Notes: generated by a model from the sequence alone, not told the origin. DNA of 64,000 nt from Pedobacter sp. MC2016-24 (GCF_015223055.1 NZ_JADFBX010000002.1:124001-188000); one strand, 5' to 3'; shown: positions 34,488-44,836, numbered from the stretch's first letter. Made by a program: numbers and translations.

Positions 34488-35537
34488 TTAAATTTTCTTT
34501 TCTATAGATTGGATAAGGTCGGCAAAGTAACGGCTTTTTTCTGGAAACTTCAAACTTAATTTTTCATAGGTTTCTATCGCCTTATCATAAAGCATTTGCT
34601 CGATGTATATTTTAGCTAAAGTTTCCGATACCAGGTCGTTGTGATCCTCTGCGCTTTTCTTTGCTTTGTTCTCATTGTCGATCTGTTCAGGCTTTGGCGG
34701 ACTGATCTGCGGATCGTTCTTAATGAAGCTTTCAATCAGTTCGGCACCCTTTGCCGGCTTTCTGAATCCTTCAGTATTGTAGCTGTCTTCATCTGTCTCA
34801 TCAAAAGGACTTTGCATGTGAAAAATATGCTCTACATACTGGTGCTGAAGTTCATTTGGTAAGCTCCGTAAATTGCCCGCAGGCTGATCGCCGGCGGCTC
34901 CTTTTTTAGGAGAAGCATAAGGCTGGAAAATCTGCTGATATTCTTTACGGGTTTTGGCCAGCCACCACAGGAAAGTGTAAGGCATTTGATCGTCATCGTA
35001 TTTGCTGATCACAATGCTTTCTGTTTTTTCAGCAACAACTTCTTTATCAACCGGTGTTGCCGGTGTTTCTATTGGTGTTGTCTGTGTTTCAATTGGCGTT
35101 TCCGGCACTTCGGGATCTGCTTCAGCAGTTGATTCTTCAGGAGGAGCCGGCTCTACTGCAAAATGCTCCTGAAAAGCGAAAAAATCAGTCGCAGCAATGT
35201 TGTCGATCACCAGTTCATCTGTTGAAACCTCAACAGCAGGCTGTTCAACTTGCTTTGCTTCCTGACTCAGTACATTAAAATCGACTTCTGCCAAAGGTTC
35301 AGTACGCTGTAAAGTATTGTGCAGTGTTGTACCGTTCGTATATAGCGCAGCTGTAGCCTGTTCTCTATATTTTGCAGGCTCATGCTGGGTAGCCCTGGCC
35401 AGTAAAAGATGCACAGGTTGAAAATAAGGATATAAGTCGGCACAGGCCCTTAACAATATGGCATCGGCAGCAGTTACCTTTTCTGGTGCTGCAAGCAATA
35501 CTGCCAGTTGCTGTCTTTTATCTAATTCCTGCTCCAC
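34488..35537 (-). CDS. TPR-containing protein of the lptE-secG region, function unknown
   Basis: This 349-residue cytoplasmic protein has an N-terminal helical region, a middle acidic low-complexity stretch (about 125-175, with TPIETQTTPIETPATPVD repeats of Pro-Ile-Glu-Thr) and a C-terminal TPR-like hairpin (about 300-343, LAKIYIEQMLYDKAIETYEKLSLKFPE). No catalytic motif is visible. It is conserved in position between lptE and secG in related genomes as far as I recall, which hints at an envelope or secretion role. There is no signal peptide. Confidence 0.75.
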   Translation of the reverse strand: MEQELDKRQQLAVLLAAPEKVTAADAILLRACADLYPYFQPVHLLLARATQHEPAKYREQATAALYTNGTTLHNTLQRTEPLAEVDFNVLSQEAKQVEQPAVEVSTDELVIDNIAATDFFAFQEHFAVEPAPPEESTAEADPEVPETPIETQTTPIETPATPVDKEVVAEKTESIVISKYDDDQMPYTFLWWLAKTRKEYQQIFQPYASPKKGAAGDQPAGNLRSLPNELQHQYVEHIFHMQSPFDETDEDSYNTEGFRKPAKGAELIESFIKNDPQISPPKPEQIDNENKAKKSAEDHNDLVSETLAKIYIEQMLYDKAIETYEKLSLKFPEKSRYFADLIQSIEKKI

Positions 35538-35571
35538 GTCGCTAAGTTAGTGATTGAAAACCCATTTTTGC

Positions 35572-36075
35572 CTACCAATTTGCAAATGCCCGGTTGAAGA
35601 TGTCTTCGGTAAGCTGTGCTGTTACCTTTTTAATCAGTTGCGGCTCAAGCGCCTGTATGCTCTGTCCGTCCAGTTTAAATTGTTCAAAACGTTCAAAAGA
35701 TTCTTCAAAGCTTAATTTAGGATTCAGGTTATTGGTGTATTTTACATTGACACGGATGTTGAGCCTGTTTGCTCCCGGTGTTGGGTTTTTATTGTCCTGA
35801 ATGGCCACCGGAACAATCTCATAATTGGAGATGTTCCCCGTAAAAACGGCATCTGCATCATTTTGTGTGATGCTCAATCTGCTTTGGTTTCTAATCCTGG
35901 TTTTGAAATCCTCTGTAAACTGGGAGCTCAGGTAGGGGATCACCAGGGGGGCATTGTTCTCAAACAACTGTACAGACACTGTCTTCATCTCAGCTGGAAT
36001 AGAAGCCCCATTAAGACCAATTTTACAGCCGTTGAACAGCATTACAACACAAATTAATATCGCCAGTTTCTTCAT
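35572..36075 (-). CDS. lptE: LptE-family LPS-assembly lipoprotein
   Basis: This 167-residue protein has a lipoprotein signal (ILICVVMLFNGC, lipidation at C17) and a beta-sheet/helix domain matching the Bacteroidota LptE family: SIPAEMKTVSVQLFENNAPLV, FTEDFKTRIRNQSRLSIT, DADAVFTGNISNYEI, and a C-terminal helix ending LTEDIFNRAFANW. LptE plugs the LptD barrel that places lipopolysaccharide in the outer membrane. It sits between the sigma-54 activator and the TPR gene. Confidence 0.9.
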   Translation of the reverse strand: MKKLAILICVVMLFNGCKIGLNGASIPAEMKTVSVQLFENNAPLVIPYLSSQFTEDFKTRIRNQSRLSITQNDADAVFTGNISNYEIVPVAIQDNKNPTPGANRLNIRVNVKYTNNLNPKLSFEESFERFEQFKLDGQSIQALEPQLIKKVTAQLTEDIFNRAFANW

Positions 36076-36100
36076 GAAATGTCTTTTTAGCAGGGTTTTT

Positions 36101-37339
36101 CTAATTTAAATTGAGCTCCTTAATTTTACGGTAAAGGGTGCGTTCGGAAATTCCGAGTTCCTGTGCCGCAAATTTACGTTTGCCTTTATGCTTTTTGAGC
36201 GCTTTTTTAATCAGGTCAGATTCTTTGTCAATCAGTGAAAGCGATTCTTCAACCTCTTCCGCATCCTGGGTATAATTGTAATCAACCGGCGCATTTTGAA
36301 GTGGCTTTTTGATCGTTAAAGTAGCGTCGGTATTCATAGTCTGATCTACTTCCTGGTACAATTGGTTGATGTAATGCGTATTGTCGGCCATCACGTGTGA
36401 GGTATTGCCCCCACTCTGAATAATTTCCGCAACCAGCTTTTTCAATTCCATCATGTCCTTTTTCATGTCGAAAAGCACCTTGTAAAGAATATCCCTTTCG
36501 GTATAGTCTTCCTTGGTATTGTTGCCACCATTAATCGTCATGGGTAAATTACCGGCGCTCTCATTTGGAATATAGTTGAGCAGAGCCGCAGCGCTAACGT
36601 TGCGGTCTTTTTCCAGCACGCAAATCTGTTCAGCAATGTTTTTCAGCTGACGTACATTTCCCGGCCAGCTGTAATTGCTCAGCATCTGGATCGCATCCGG
36701 TTCCAGTTGTATTCCCGGACTCCGGTACTTGTCGCTAAAATCTGCAGAGAATTTACGGAAAAGCAGGTAAATGTCTTCTTTACGTTCGTGTAAGGCAGGA
36801 ATACGCAGGGGTACTGTATTTAAACGGTAATACAGATCTTCCCTGAATTTGCCTGATTTTACACGGTTATACACATCAACATTGGTTGCTGCAATAATCC
36901 TCACGTCGGTTTTTTGTACTTTGGATGAACCCACCCGCAGGTATTCACCACTTTCCAGAATCCGCAGCAAGCGGGCCTGTGTACCCAATGGCAATTCGGC
37001 AACTTCATCTAAAAAGATCGTACCGCCATTGGCCACTTCAAAATAACCTTTACGGGCTTCATGTGCTCCGGTAAATGAGCCTTTTTCGTGACCAAATAAT
37101 TCTGAATCTATAGTTCCTTCTGGTATAGCACCGCAGTTTACGGCAATAAAGGCACCGTGTTTACGCGTGCTCATCTGATGGATGATGTGTGAAAATACTT
37201 CTTTTCCACTACCACTTTCACCAGTAATTAATACAGACATATCTGTTGGAGCAACTTGTCTGGCGATGTCTATGGCCCGGTTCAACAGAGGCGAGCCTCC
37301 AATAATCCCAAAGCGGTTTTTAATATCTTGTATGTCCAT
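36101..37339 (-). CDS. sigma-54 interaction domain transcriptional activator, no sensory domain
   Basis: This 412-residue protein is almost entirely the AAA+ activator domain. It has Walker A GESGSGKE (40-47), the sigma-54 contact loop GSFTGA (87-92, Ser in place of the usual Ala), and Walker B TIFLDEVAEL (about 106-115). A variable region with an acidic linker follows, then a Fis-type helix-turn-helix at the end (AAQELGISERTLYRKIKELNLN). The receiver or GAF domain of most family members is absent, so it may be constitutively active or controlled by partners. It is encoded 22 bases after miaB and 25 before lptE. Confidence 0.93.
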   Translation of the reverse strand: MDIQDIKNRFGIIGGSPLLNRAIDIARQVAPTDMSVLITGESGSGKEVFSHIIHQMSTRKHGAFIAVNCGAIPEGTIDSELFGHEKGSFTGAHEARKGYFEVANGGTIFLDEVAELPLGTQARLLRILESGEYLRVGSSKVQKTDVRIIAATNVDVYNRVKSGKFREDLYYRLNTVPLRIPALHERKEDIYLLFRKFSADFSDKYRSPGIQLEPDAIQMLSNYSWPGNVRQLKNIAEQICVLEKDRNVSAAALLNYIPNESAGNLPMTINGGNNTKEDYTERDILYKVLFDMKKDMMELKKLVAEIIQSGGNTSHVMADNTHYINQLYQEVDQTMNTDATLTIKKPLQNAPVDYNYTQDAEEVEESLSLIDKESDLIKKALKKHKGKRKFAAQELGISERTLYRKIKELNLN

Positions 37340-37361
37340 CTAGGGTCTCTCTTTTTTCTGT

Positions 37362-38918
37362 TTAGGCTTTCTTTTCTTCAGCATCAGCAACAGTTCCAAT
37401 TAAAGTGGCCGAAGTACAGCTCTGTACATAAACATAAGCATAGTCTCCGGGTTTCACCTGGTCTGTAACCGGAAAAACAACCATCGCATTTTCATCGTTC
37501 CGGCCTCTGTATTCCTGATCTGATTTTTTAGAAAAACCTTCAATTAATACTTTAACGGTTTTTCCTACAAATTCTTCCAGGCAAGCCAAAGAATCTTCCT
37601 GCTGTTTCTTAAATATTTCTGCCAGGCGGCGCGCTTTTACCTCTTCAGGAACATCATCTTTATATTTACGGGCAGCCAGTGTTCCCGGACGCTCCGAATA
37701 AGAGAACGTGTAAGCAAAGTTGTACCTGGCATAATCCATAATGCTCAATGTATCCTGGTGTTCCGCTTCGGTCTCCGTACAAAAACCAGCAATGATATCA
37801 GCAGATATGGCACAGCCAGGAATGATGCGACGGATGGCATCAATCCTTTCCATATACCATTCCCGGGTATAGGTACGGTTCATTAAAGCCAGTATCCTGG
37901 AATTTCCCGATTGCACAGGAAGGTGGATATAATTGCAAATGTTGTCATATTTCTTGATGGTATACAACACTTCATCTGTAATGTCTTTGGGGTGAGATGT
38001 AGAAAAACGGATCCTTAAATCCGGACTGATCTCTGCTACCTGGGCCAACAATTGGGCAAAGTTTACATCTGCATGTCCAAGGCCCGCTTTTAAACGGTGG
38101 GCAGGTAATTCACTTTCTCTGCTCAAAGCATCCAGAAGTGCATCACCGGTCAGGGTATTGATATCATCCGTCAGGTCGCTGATTTTAGAATTGTCGCCCT
38201 TGGTATGGCTCCATTGATACGAATCAACGTTTTGGCCCAATAAAGTCACTTCCCGGTACCCCCTGTCAAACAGATCCCTGGCCTCTGCTAAAATTGAAAA
38301 GGGATCCCTGCTTCTTTCACGGCCCCTGGTAAAAGGAACCACGCAAAAAGAACACATGTTATCGCAACCGCGCATGATGGAAATAAAAGCAGTAATGCCA
38401 TTCCCGTTTAGCCGCACCGGACTAATATCCGCATAAGTCTCCTCACGGGACAACAGCACATTGATTGCTTTTTGTCCGCTTTCTACTTCACTTAACAAGG
38501 TTGGAAGTTCACGGTAAGCATCTGGTCCGACCACGACGTCAACCAATTTCTCCTCTTCCAGAAACTTTGATTTTAGGCGTTCGGCCATACAGCCCAATAC
38601 ACCGACAATCAGTTTTGGGTTTCTGCGCTTTTCTACACCAAATTGTGACAAGCGGTTGCGCACCCTTTGTTCCGCATTTTCACGGATAGAGCAGGTATTG
38701 ATAAATACCACATCCGCCTCTTTGTAATCTCCGGTGGTTTCAAATCCCTGATCCAGCAAGATAGAAGCGACAATTTCACTGTCCGCAAAATTCATCTGGC
38801 AACCATAACTTTCGATATACAGTTTCCGGCCATTGCGCACTAAAGGTGCGTCAATAACCAAAGCTTCGCCCTGGCGCTCTTCATCGTGTTTCTTATCTGC
38901 TAGCTGTAAATCAATCAT
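37362..38918 (-). CDS. miaB: tRNA-2-methylthio-N6-dimethylallyladenosine synthase MiaB
   Basis: This 518-residue radical-SAM enzyme adds a methylthio group to i6A37 of tRNA. The N-terminal cluster uses C40, C76 and C110 ([27 protein letters not shown]). The radical-SAM motif CDNMCSFC gives C185, C189, C192. The TRAM domain lies at the C-terminus (about 445-512). Relative to the E. coli protein it has an extra segment of roughly 40 residues near 240-288. It is the first gene of the operon that runs to secG. Confidence 0.95.
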   Translation of the reverse strand: MIDLQLADKKHDEERQGEALVIDAPLVRNGRKLYIESYGCQMNFADSEIVASILLDQGFETTGDYKEADVVFINTCSIRENAEQRVRNRLSQFGVEKRRNPKLIVGVLGCMAERLKSKFLEEEKLVDVVVGPDAYRELPTLLSEVESGQKAINVLLSREETYADISPVRLNGNGITAFISIMRGCDNMCSFCVVPFTRGRERSRDPFSILAEARDLFDRGYREVTLLGQNVDSYQWSHTKGDNSKISDLTDDINTLTGDALLDALSRESELPAHRLKAGLGHADVNFAQLLAQVAEISPDLRIRFSTSHPKDITDEVLYTIKKYDNICNYIHLPVQSGNSRILALMNRTYTREWYMERIDAIRRIIPGCAISADIIAGFCTETEAEHQDTLSIMDYARYNFAYTFSYSERPGTLAARKYKDDVPEEVKARRLAEIFKKQQEDSLACLEEFVGKTVKVLIEGFSKKSDQEYRGRNDENAMVVFPVTDQVKPGDYAYVYVQSCTSATLIGTVADAEEKKA

Positions 38919-39078
38919 AAATGGTCAATTAGAATATGGGTTTCAAAATTACACAAATTAATTTAGAAATGACAAATTGGCAGAGTTAAAAAAAAGAAGC
39001 GTTGGGCAGATCCCGCTTCAGGCCTTGCCGCAAACATTGTGGCCCTAATGCTGTTAGTACTTTGACAATAAATTTACG

Positions 39079-40827
39079 ATGGAAAATAAGTCTGGAAAAT
39101 ATAAATGGTTAAAGTGGCTCGGCGGTATAGTCGGCGTGTTGGTATTGATTGTAGCTGGCTTAGCGCTATATTTTAGTGCAAAATGGAAGCCTTTGCTTAC
39201 AGAGAAGATCAAAGAAGGTGTCTATTCGGGCTCACATCGACTGTACCACATTGATTTTAAGGACATCCGGCTAAACCTGTTGACCGGAACCGCAGTGTTG
39301 GACGAGGTCTCCCTGCTTCTCGATACGGCGGTTTATAACCGGATGAAAGCGGTGAAAATGGCTCCGGCCCATCTGTTCCAGATCAAGCTGGAAAAACTGC
39401 AGATCAACCGGGTATCGGTGCTGCGGGCATATTTTAAAAAACAAATTGACCTCAGTTCTATTGTCCTGGATCATCCTTCGATTCACGTGATCCACAACAA
39501 AGTTTCCAAACGACCGGATACTTCAAAAGGGGACAGTACCTTATACCAGCAAATCTCAAAAAGCCTGAAATCCATTCATGTGGGGGCAATCCGGATTGTG
39601 GATGCCGATGTAGATTACATCAATGGTATCAATCTAAAACCGTTACATTCGATCAAACACTTCAACATGAACATCAAAGAGCTGTTGATCGACTCGTTAT
39701 CTCAATACGACACGACTCGTTTTTACTATGCAAAAGATGTGAATTTTGAACTGACCAATCTCCGCTCAACCGGAAAGGATAAAATGTATACCATGAAAGT
39801 GGATACCATTCAAGGTTCGGCAACCGGGAAAACAATCCGTGTAACCGGTTTTCAGATGATTCCCTTATATCCGGACCTGACCTTTACCAGGAAGTATAAA
39901 TATGGTAAAGACCGGTACGACATGAAGTTTGATCACATTGAATTTGAAGGAATAAACTTTGTAAAACTCAATACCGATGCGGAACTGGAAGCCAGGGTAT
40001 TGAAAATCGGCCCGGCTAAAGTTGGGATTTTTGTAAACCGGGAATTGCCTGCCCCGCCAAACCTGGACAAGGCACATAACTTCCCGCATATAGCCTTGAA
40101 GAGATTGCCCATACCCACCATTATTGATTCCATACAATTGAGAAAGGTTGACATCGCATATACAGAATATAATCCCATTAGCCAGAAAAGGGGAACAATT
40201 TACTTTGACAATTTAAGTGGTCATATCTTAAATGTAACCAACGACTCCAGTCGCCTGGCTAAAAACAACCATGCCATCGCTAACCTGAATGCCCTGGTCA
40301 TGAAATCCAGTAAGATCAATATACATATCAATTTTAACCTGACCGACAAGCTTGCGGCCTTTAGCTATAAAGGGCATGTGGGACCAATGGATTTGATGGT
40401 TCTGAACCCGATGGCTAAAAATATGGGCCTGGTAGAACTGGAAAGCGGGAAAATGCAAAGCACTGATTTTGACATCAAAGCCAATATCAAAGGGTTGTCA
40501 GGTACCGTACAATTTTTATATACCAACCTCAAGGTAAAATTGCTGAAAGAAGGAGAAAACGGTGAACAGCCGAAAAAGAAAGGTTTCCTATCCTTCCTGG
40601 CCAATAAACTGTTGATTAATGACGACAACCCGACTAAAGGCGAGGCAGCACGGGTAGCACATGTTACATTTGAACGTACTCCAGCGGCATCGTTCTTTAA
40701 CCTGCTCTGGAAAGGCGTGTTTATCGGGATGCGCGAAAATGTGGGTCTGGGAATCGTTCCCGTAAAAAGCCCGGAGCAGTCCATGAAGAAAATCAAGGAT
40801 AAAAAAGAAGCGCGAAAAAATAAATAA
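39079..40827 (+). CDS. AsmA-like membrane-anchored protein, tandem paralog 1
   Basis: This 582-residue protein begins with a membrane helix (about residues 10-30: WLKWLGGIVGVLVLIVAGLAL), and the rest is predicted extracytoplasmic and beta-rich. It resembles AsmA/DUF748-type envelope proteins, with YHIDFKDIRLNLLTG near residue 55 and an AsmA-C-like block around 440-490 (MAKNMGLVELESGKMQSTDFDIKANIKG). The C-terminal end carries FERTPAASFFNLLWKGVFIGM, which recurs in the next gene. A role in lipid movement between membranes is suggested by the fold only. Lys/Arg-rich C-terminus. Confidence 0.72.
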   Translation: MENKSGKYKWLKWLGGIVGVLVLIVAGLALYFSAKWKPLLTEKIKEGVYSGSHRLYHIDFKDIRLNLLTGTAVLDEVSLLLDTAVYNRMKAVKMAPAHLFQIKLEKLQINRVSVLRAYFKKQIDLSSIVLDHPSIHVIHNKVSKRPDTSKGDSTLYQQISKSLKSIHVGAIRIVDADVDYINGINLKPLHSIKHFNMNIKELLIDSLSQYDTTRFYYAKDVNFELTNLRSTGKDKMYTMKVDTIQGSATGKTIRVTGFQMIPLYPDLTFTRKYKYGKDRYDMKFDHIEFEGINFVKLNTDAELEARVLKIGPAKVGIFVNRELPAPPNLDKAHNFPHIALKRLPIPTIIDSIQLRKVDIAYTEYNPISQKRGTIYFDNLSGHILNVTNDSSRLAKNNHAIANLNALVMKSSKINIHINFNLTDKLAAFSYKGHVGPMDLMVLNPMAKNMGLVELESGKMQSTDFDIKANIKGLSGTVQFLYTNLKVKLLKEGENGEQPKKKGFLSFLANKLLINDDNPTKGEAARVAHVTFERTPAASFFNLLWKGVFIGMRENVGLGIVPVKSPEQSMKKIKDKKEARKNK

Positions 40828-40883
40828 TGCGCCTGTGGCTGTACGTTAAAAAATGTATATTGGGATAAACTACAAGATTGCCT

Positions 40884-42674
40884 ATGACTATTAAAGTCAG
40901 ACAAAAATATTTACTTCTTAAATGGTTTGCGGTGTCGTTGGTATTTTGTGCCGTGTTATTGGGCGGACTTACCTTTTACCTGAGTATTAAATTGAAACCG
41001 ATCATTACGACCGAACTCAAGGATCTGGTGCTGAAGGCTACAGGAGGCTTGTACCGCATTGAATTTTCGGAAGTAAATACCAATGTGCTGACGGGCATTT
41101 CGGCGATTAAGGACGTAGAGATCATCCCCGACACCAATGTGTTCAACCAAATGATCCTTTCCAAACGCGCACCCAATAACCTGTATCATGTGAAGCTTAA
41201 AAAGCTTTCTGTGCGCAATTTCCATCCCCTTCGGGTCTATCAGAAGAAAAAGCTGGACATTGATCTGCTGCTGTTTGAAAATCCAGCCATCGTGATGACG
41301 AACAAGCAATTCGATTTTAATGAAGATAAATCGCCCATTCCCAAGCGCTCGCCCTATGATTACATTGCACGGTATTTAAAAGAATTGCGGGTAAAAACGA
41401 TTGACTTCAGAAACATCCATTTCAAATATGTAAACAATAACCTGGCAAAGCCCACTACAGATACCATTGCAAACCTGAATATCATTTTGAAAGACTGGCT
41501 GATTGATCCCCATTCGGCAGTAGATTCATCCAGGATTTACCTGGTCAAAGAGGTGATGATCAATTTGCACAATTACAGGTTCGCCAGTCCCGACAGTTTG
41601 TACCATGTCAACTTCAAACAACTTGATTTTTCTTCGGCTACCGGAAAACTGAACATTAAAAATTTAAGTGTACTCCCCCGTCTGGATGAACAGAACTTTG
41701 CTAAAGCTGCCGGTTATGCAAAGGACCGTTATCATGTAGAGATGAATGAAATTGGGCTCAGTGGTGTCAATTTGCAATTGTATGTGTTGAAACAGGATTT
41801 GTCCGCACAGGAAATGAATGTCTCCGATGGCCATATTTCTGTGTTCAACAACAATGCTTTTCCCCGGAGTTCAGGCAATAAAATTGGCAGGTATCCGCAT
41901 CAGCTATTGCAGCGTGCAGCCTCAGAATTGTATATCGGTAAATTGAACATCAGTAACGTATTGTTCAGTTATGCCCAGTTCGACCGCGATAGCCAGCGTA
42001 AAGGGGTCATTACTTTTGAACGGACCTCAGGAACCGTACTCAACTTGACAAATGTGCCTAAAGCAAAGGCCAGAAATCACTTGATCACCGCCGATCTGAG
42101 TACTTATATGATGGGCTCCGGTAAGCTTGATGTGCAATTCAGGTTTGACCTGGCAGCTCAGGATGGCGCCTTCTCGTATAGCGGTACTCTGAAAAACATG
42201 GACGGTCGCGACATGAACCGCATTACCAAACCGCTGGGGCTGTTGCAGGTGCAAAGCGGAATCGCTAAAAAGCTGGAATTTAACATCAAAGCCAATGATC
42301 GCGAAGCTAACGGGCAACTGAAATTTGCCTACAATAACCTTTCCGTTGCTTTATTGAGAAAGGTAAAAGGAGAAGATCGCCTGGTTAAGCAGGGCTTGAT
42401 GTCTATTTTGGCCAATGCAATGGTGCTCAGTCCGGATAATCCACGTAAGGATGGCGTGTTTGTTACTGCACCGATCCATTTTAAACGTCCGGATTCTGCA
42501 TCCTTTTTTAGTTTCATCTGGAAAACCCTGTTTCAGGGCATTAAACATAGTATTGGAATTACCCCAGCCAAGGAAGCGGAAATCAAACAGCGGGTGGCGC
42601 GTTTTGAAAAGATGAAGAGAGACCGGGAGCAAAGAAGAACTGCCCGCGAAAAACGACGGGCAGCTCAGCAATAA
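40884..42674 (+). CDS. AsmA-like membrane-anchored protein, tandem paralog 2
   Basis: I set the start at the ATG at 40884; the longer frame uses TTG. The 596-residue protein parallels the upstream gene throughout: membrane helix (about 12-32), YRIEFSEVNTNVLTG, an AsmA-C-like block (LGLLQVQSGIAKKLEFNIKAND) and FKRPDSASFFSFIWKTLFQGI at the end, followed by a strongly basic tail (REQRRTAREKRRAAQQ). The two genes are 56 bases apart and were probably made by duplication. The function is unknown; an envelope lipid-transport role is inferred from the AsmA-like fold. Confidence 0.72.
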   Translation: MTIKVRQKYLLLKWFAVSLVFCAVLLGGLTFYLSIKLKPIITTELKDLVLKATGGLYRIEFSEVNTNVLTGISAIKDVEIIPDTNVFNQMILSKRAPNNLYHVKLKKLSVRNFHPLRVYQKKKLDIDLLLFENPAIVMTNKQFDFNEDKSPIPKRSPYDYIARYLKELRVKTIDFRNIHFKYVNNNLAKPTTDTIANLNIILKDWLIDPHSAVDSSRIYLVKEVMINLHNYRFASPDSLYHVNFKQLDFSSATGKLNIKNLSVLPRLDEQNFAKAAGYAKDRYHVEMNEIGLSGVNLQLYVLKQDLSAQEMNVSDGHISVFNNNAFPRSSGNKIGRYPHQLLQRAASELYIGKLNISNVLFSYAQFDRDSQRKGVITFERTSGTVLNLTNVPKAKARNHLITADLSTYMMGSGKLDVQFRFDLAAQDGAFSYSGTLKNMDGRDMNRITKPLGLLQVQSGIAKKLEFNIKANDREANGQLKFAYNNLSVALLRKVKGEDRLVKQGLMSILANAMVLSPDNPRKDGVFVTAPIHFKRPDSASFFSFIWKTLFQGIKHSIGITPAKEAEIKQRVARFEKMKRDREQRRTAREKRRAAQQ

Positions 42675-42675
42675 G

Positions 42676-44796
42676 TTATTTAAGCAGTTCTGCTGGAACC
42701 GGTTTGTTCAATAAATTCTGATAATAAAAACGGATGCGTTCCATGCGGTCGTGCGGCGTTTTGATCCCGGCCCATCCATGGCGGCCGCCCGGATAAATCA
42801 TCAGTTCAAAGTGTTTGTTGGCATTTTGCAGTTTATCTATGAGCTGTATGGTATTCTGCAGGTGTACATTGTCGTCCATATCACCGTGCATAATGCGCAA
42901 TAGGCCCTTATAATTGTCTACATAAGTCAGTACAGACCCGTTTTTGTAGCCCTCGGGGTTTTCCTGCGGGCTGTCCATAAAACGTTCGGTATAATGTGAA
43001 TCATAAAGCTCCCAGCTGGTAACCGGGGCCCCGGCATAGCCGAAATCAAAAACATCGGCACCTTTGGTTAAGGCCAGGCAAGTCATGTAACCGCCGTAGC
43101 TGTGTCCCGTAATCAGCAGCTTGTGGTTATCTACCCAGGGTTGGGCTTTCAGCCATTTTGCTGCCGTAGTGTAATCAATCAATTCCCAGTGACCCAGCTG
43201 GCGGTGCATGAGCGCAACACCCGCTTTGCCAAATTGTCCCGATGCACGGTGGTCAACGGCAATCTGAATGATCCCTTCGTTGGCCCACCACTGGTTGCCG
43301 GTACCTTTCCAGGTATTGCTCACGGTACCTGCATTCGGCCCGCCGTAAATACTCATGACTACCGGATATTTCCTGGCCGGGTCAAAATTTGTGGGGTAGG
43401 TAATGGTTGCGGGAAGCTGATAGCCATCTTCGGTAGGAATGGTGATCATTTCTGTTTTGCCAAAAACATATTGGTCAAAATCAGCTGACTTGCTGTCGCC
43501 AAGCGACTTGATGAATTTGCCGGTATTGTCCAGTAAGGCTCTTTGAGGTGGCGTACCTACGTTAGAATAGGTAGTGATGAAGTATTTGCTGCCCGGCGAC
43601 AGCTGCACCTGGTGACTGTAGTCGCCAAAAGTAAGGCGTTTCAGGTTCTTTCCAGTATAGTCAACCCGGTAAAAATCACTGCGTGTAGATGCTTCTTTAC
43701 GTGCGGTAAAATAAATGACCTTGTTTTTTTCATCGATCTGCATGATGTTGGTCACCTGCCATTTGCCGCTTGTGATTGGGTTAACGAGCTTCCCATCCAG
43801 GGTATACAAATAGAAATGTGCCCAGCCAGTTTTGTCGCTTTTCAGGATGTAGTGCTTTTTATCTTTCAGGTATTCAATCCTGCCGTAGTAACTGAGGTCT
43901 ATCCATGACGATTGTTTCTCATCGTAAATTTCCTTCTTGGCGCCTGACAGGGGATCAACAGCGTAAAATTTCAGGTTGTCCTGACCGCGGTTCATCCATT
44001 GAACCATCAGACTGCTGCCGTCGAAACTCCAGTAAGGGGTGCCGAAATACTGATCGTCTTTTTCATTGAAATCGGCCCAAGTCACTTGCCCCCCTGTAAC
44101 AGGTACAAAACCTACGCGGACTTCCGGATTCGGGTCGCCGGCCTTAGGGTAGCGGGTTTTTTCTACATAGCCATGCTGCCCGGTTGAGCCATTGATCGGA
44201 AACATGGGCACTTTGGTGTCGTCAAAACGCATAAAGGCCAGTTTTTTACTGTCTGGCGACCACCAGAAGGCGCGGTAATTGGTGGGGCGGCCCAGAATTT
44301 CTTCATAATAAACCCAGGATGACCAGCCGTTGTAAATGACATCGGTAGCATCTGTAGTATACCTGATTTCCTGGCCGTTGGCCACGTTAACTGCATACAG
44401 GTCGTTGTTGCGGGTAAACGCAACATATTTTCCGTCTGGTGATAAGGTCGGATTCTTCTCCTCGGCAGAATTGCTGGTCAATTGTTTGGGTTCTTCTTTC
44501 CCATATTGGATGTACACATCTTTGTCTTTGACAAAAACATTGACATTGCTTACTGGTGGTGGCGTATAAGCTGTTCTTGCACCGGATTTGATATCCACAG
44601 CATACATCCGGTTGTCTTTGGGATCTACCTCAATATAGTGCGCGTCATCGCGCCAGCCGTTTAAGGTAGACATGGGTTGAGTCAATGAGGCCGCGGTACC
44701 AAATGTTTGTTGCTGACTCAGTTTTTTGAGTTGAGCCTGTGTATGGGTGACAAGAAATAAAGACATGGTTAAACTGAGGAATAATGTTTTCTTCAT
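42676..44796 (-). CDS. S9B dipeptidyl-peptidase IV family serine peptidase
   Basis: This 706-residue secreted peptidase has a signal peptide (LFLSLTMSLFLVTHTQA), an N-terminal beta-propeller (about 40-450, with WSPDSKKLAF and YWSFDGSSL blades) and a C-terminal alpha/beta-hydrolase domain. The triad is readable as S566 in GHSYGGY, D641 in HGDMDDNVH and H673 in GGRHGW. It would remove Xaa-Pro dipeptides from peptide N-termini in the periplasm. The length and order match DPP IV. It lies next to the convergent AsmA-like pair (one base between stops). Confidence 0.92.
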   Translation of the reverse strand: MKKTLFLSLTMSLFLVTHTQAQLKKLSQQQTFGTAASLTQPMSTLNGWRDDAHYIEVDPKDNRMYAVDIKSGARTAYTPPPVSNVNVFVKDKDVYIQYGKEEPKQLTSNSAEEKNPTLSPDGKYVAFTRNNDLYAVNVANGQEIRYTTDATDVIYNGWSSWVYYEEILGRPTNYRAFWWSPDSKKLAFMRFDDTKVPMFPINGSTGQHGYVEKTRYPKAGDPNPEVRVGFVPVTGGQVTWADFNEKDDQYFGTPYWSFDGSSLMVQWMNRGQDNLKFYAVDPLSGAKKEIYDEKQSSWIDLSYYGRIEYLKDKKHYILKSDKTGWAHFYLYTLDGKLVNPITSGKWQVTNIMQIDEKNKVIYFTARKEASTRSDFYRVDYTGKNLKRLTFGDYSHQVQLSPGSKYFITTYSNVGTPPQRALLDNTGKFIKSLGDSKSADFDQYVFGKTEMITIPTEDGYQLPATITYPTNFDPARKYPVVMSIYGGPNAGTVSNTWKGTGNQWWANEGIIQIAVDHRASGQFGKAGVALMHRQLGHWELIDYTTAAKWLKAQPWVDNHKLLITGHSYGGYMTCLALTKGADVFDFGYAGAPVTSWELYDSHYTERFMDSPQENPEGYKNGSVLTYVDNYKGLLRIMHGDMDDNVHLQNTIQLIDKLQNANKHFELMIYPGGRHGWAGIKTPHDRMERIRFYYQNLLNKPVPAELLK

Positions 44797-44836
44797 GTTG
44801 AAATATCGGTTTGGTTAGGATAAACGCTTTATAAAA

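Noticed and set aside
40365..40904. Open frame of 179 codons on the minus strand
   Set aside because: It lies antisense to the end of the first AsmA-like gene and its start; the sense frame has clear conserved blocks and a paralog next to it.
42640..42663. Hairpin CTGCCCG/CGGGCAG at the end of the second AsmA-like gene
   Set aside because: It lies within the coding part of the basic tail and has no T run, so it is not called as a terminator.
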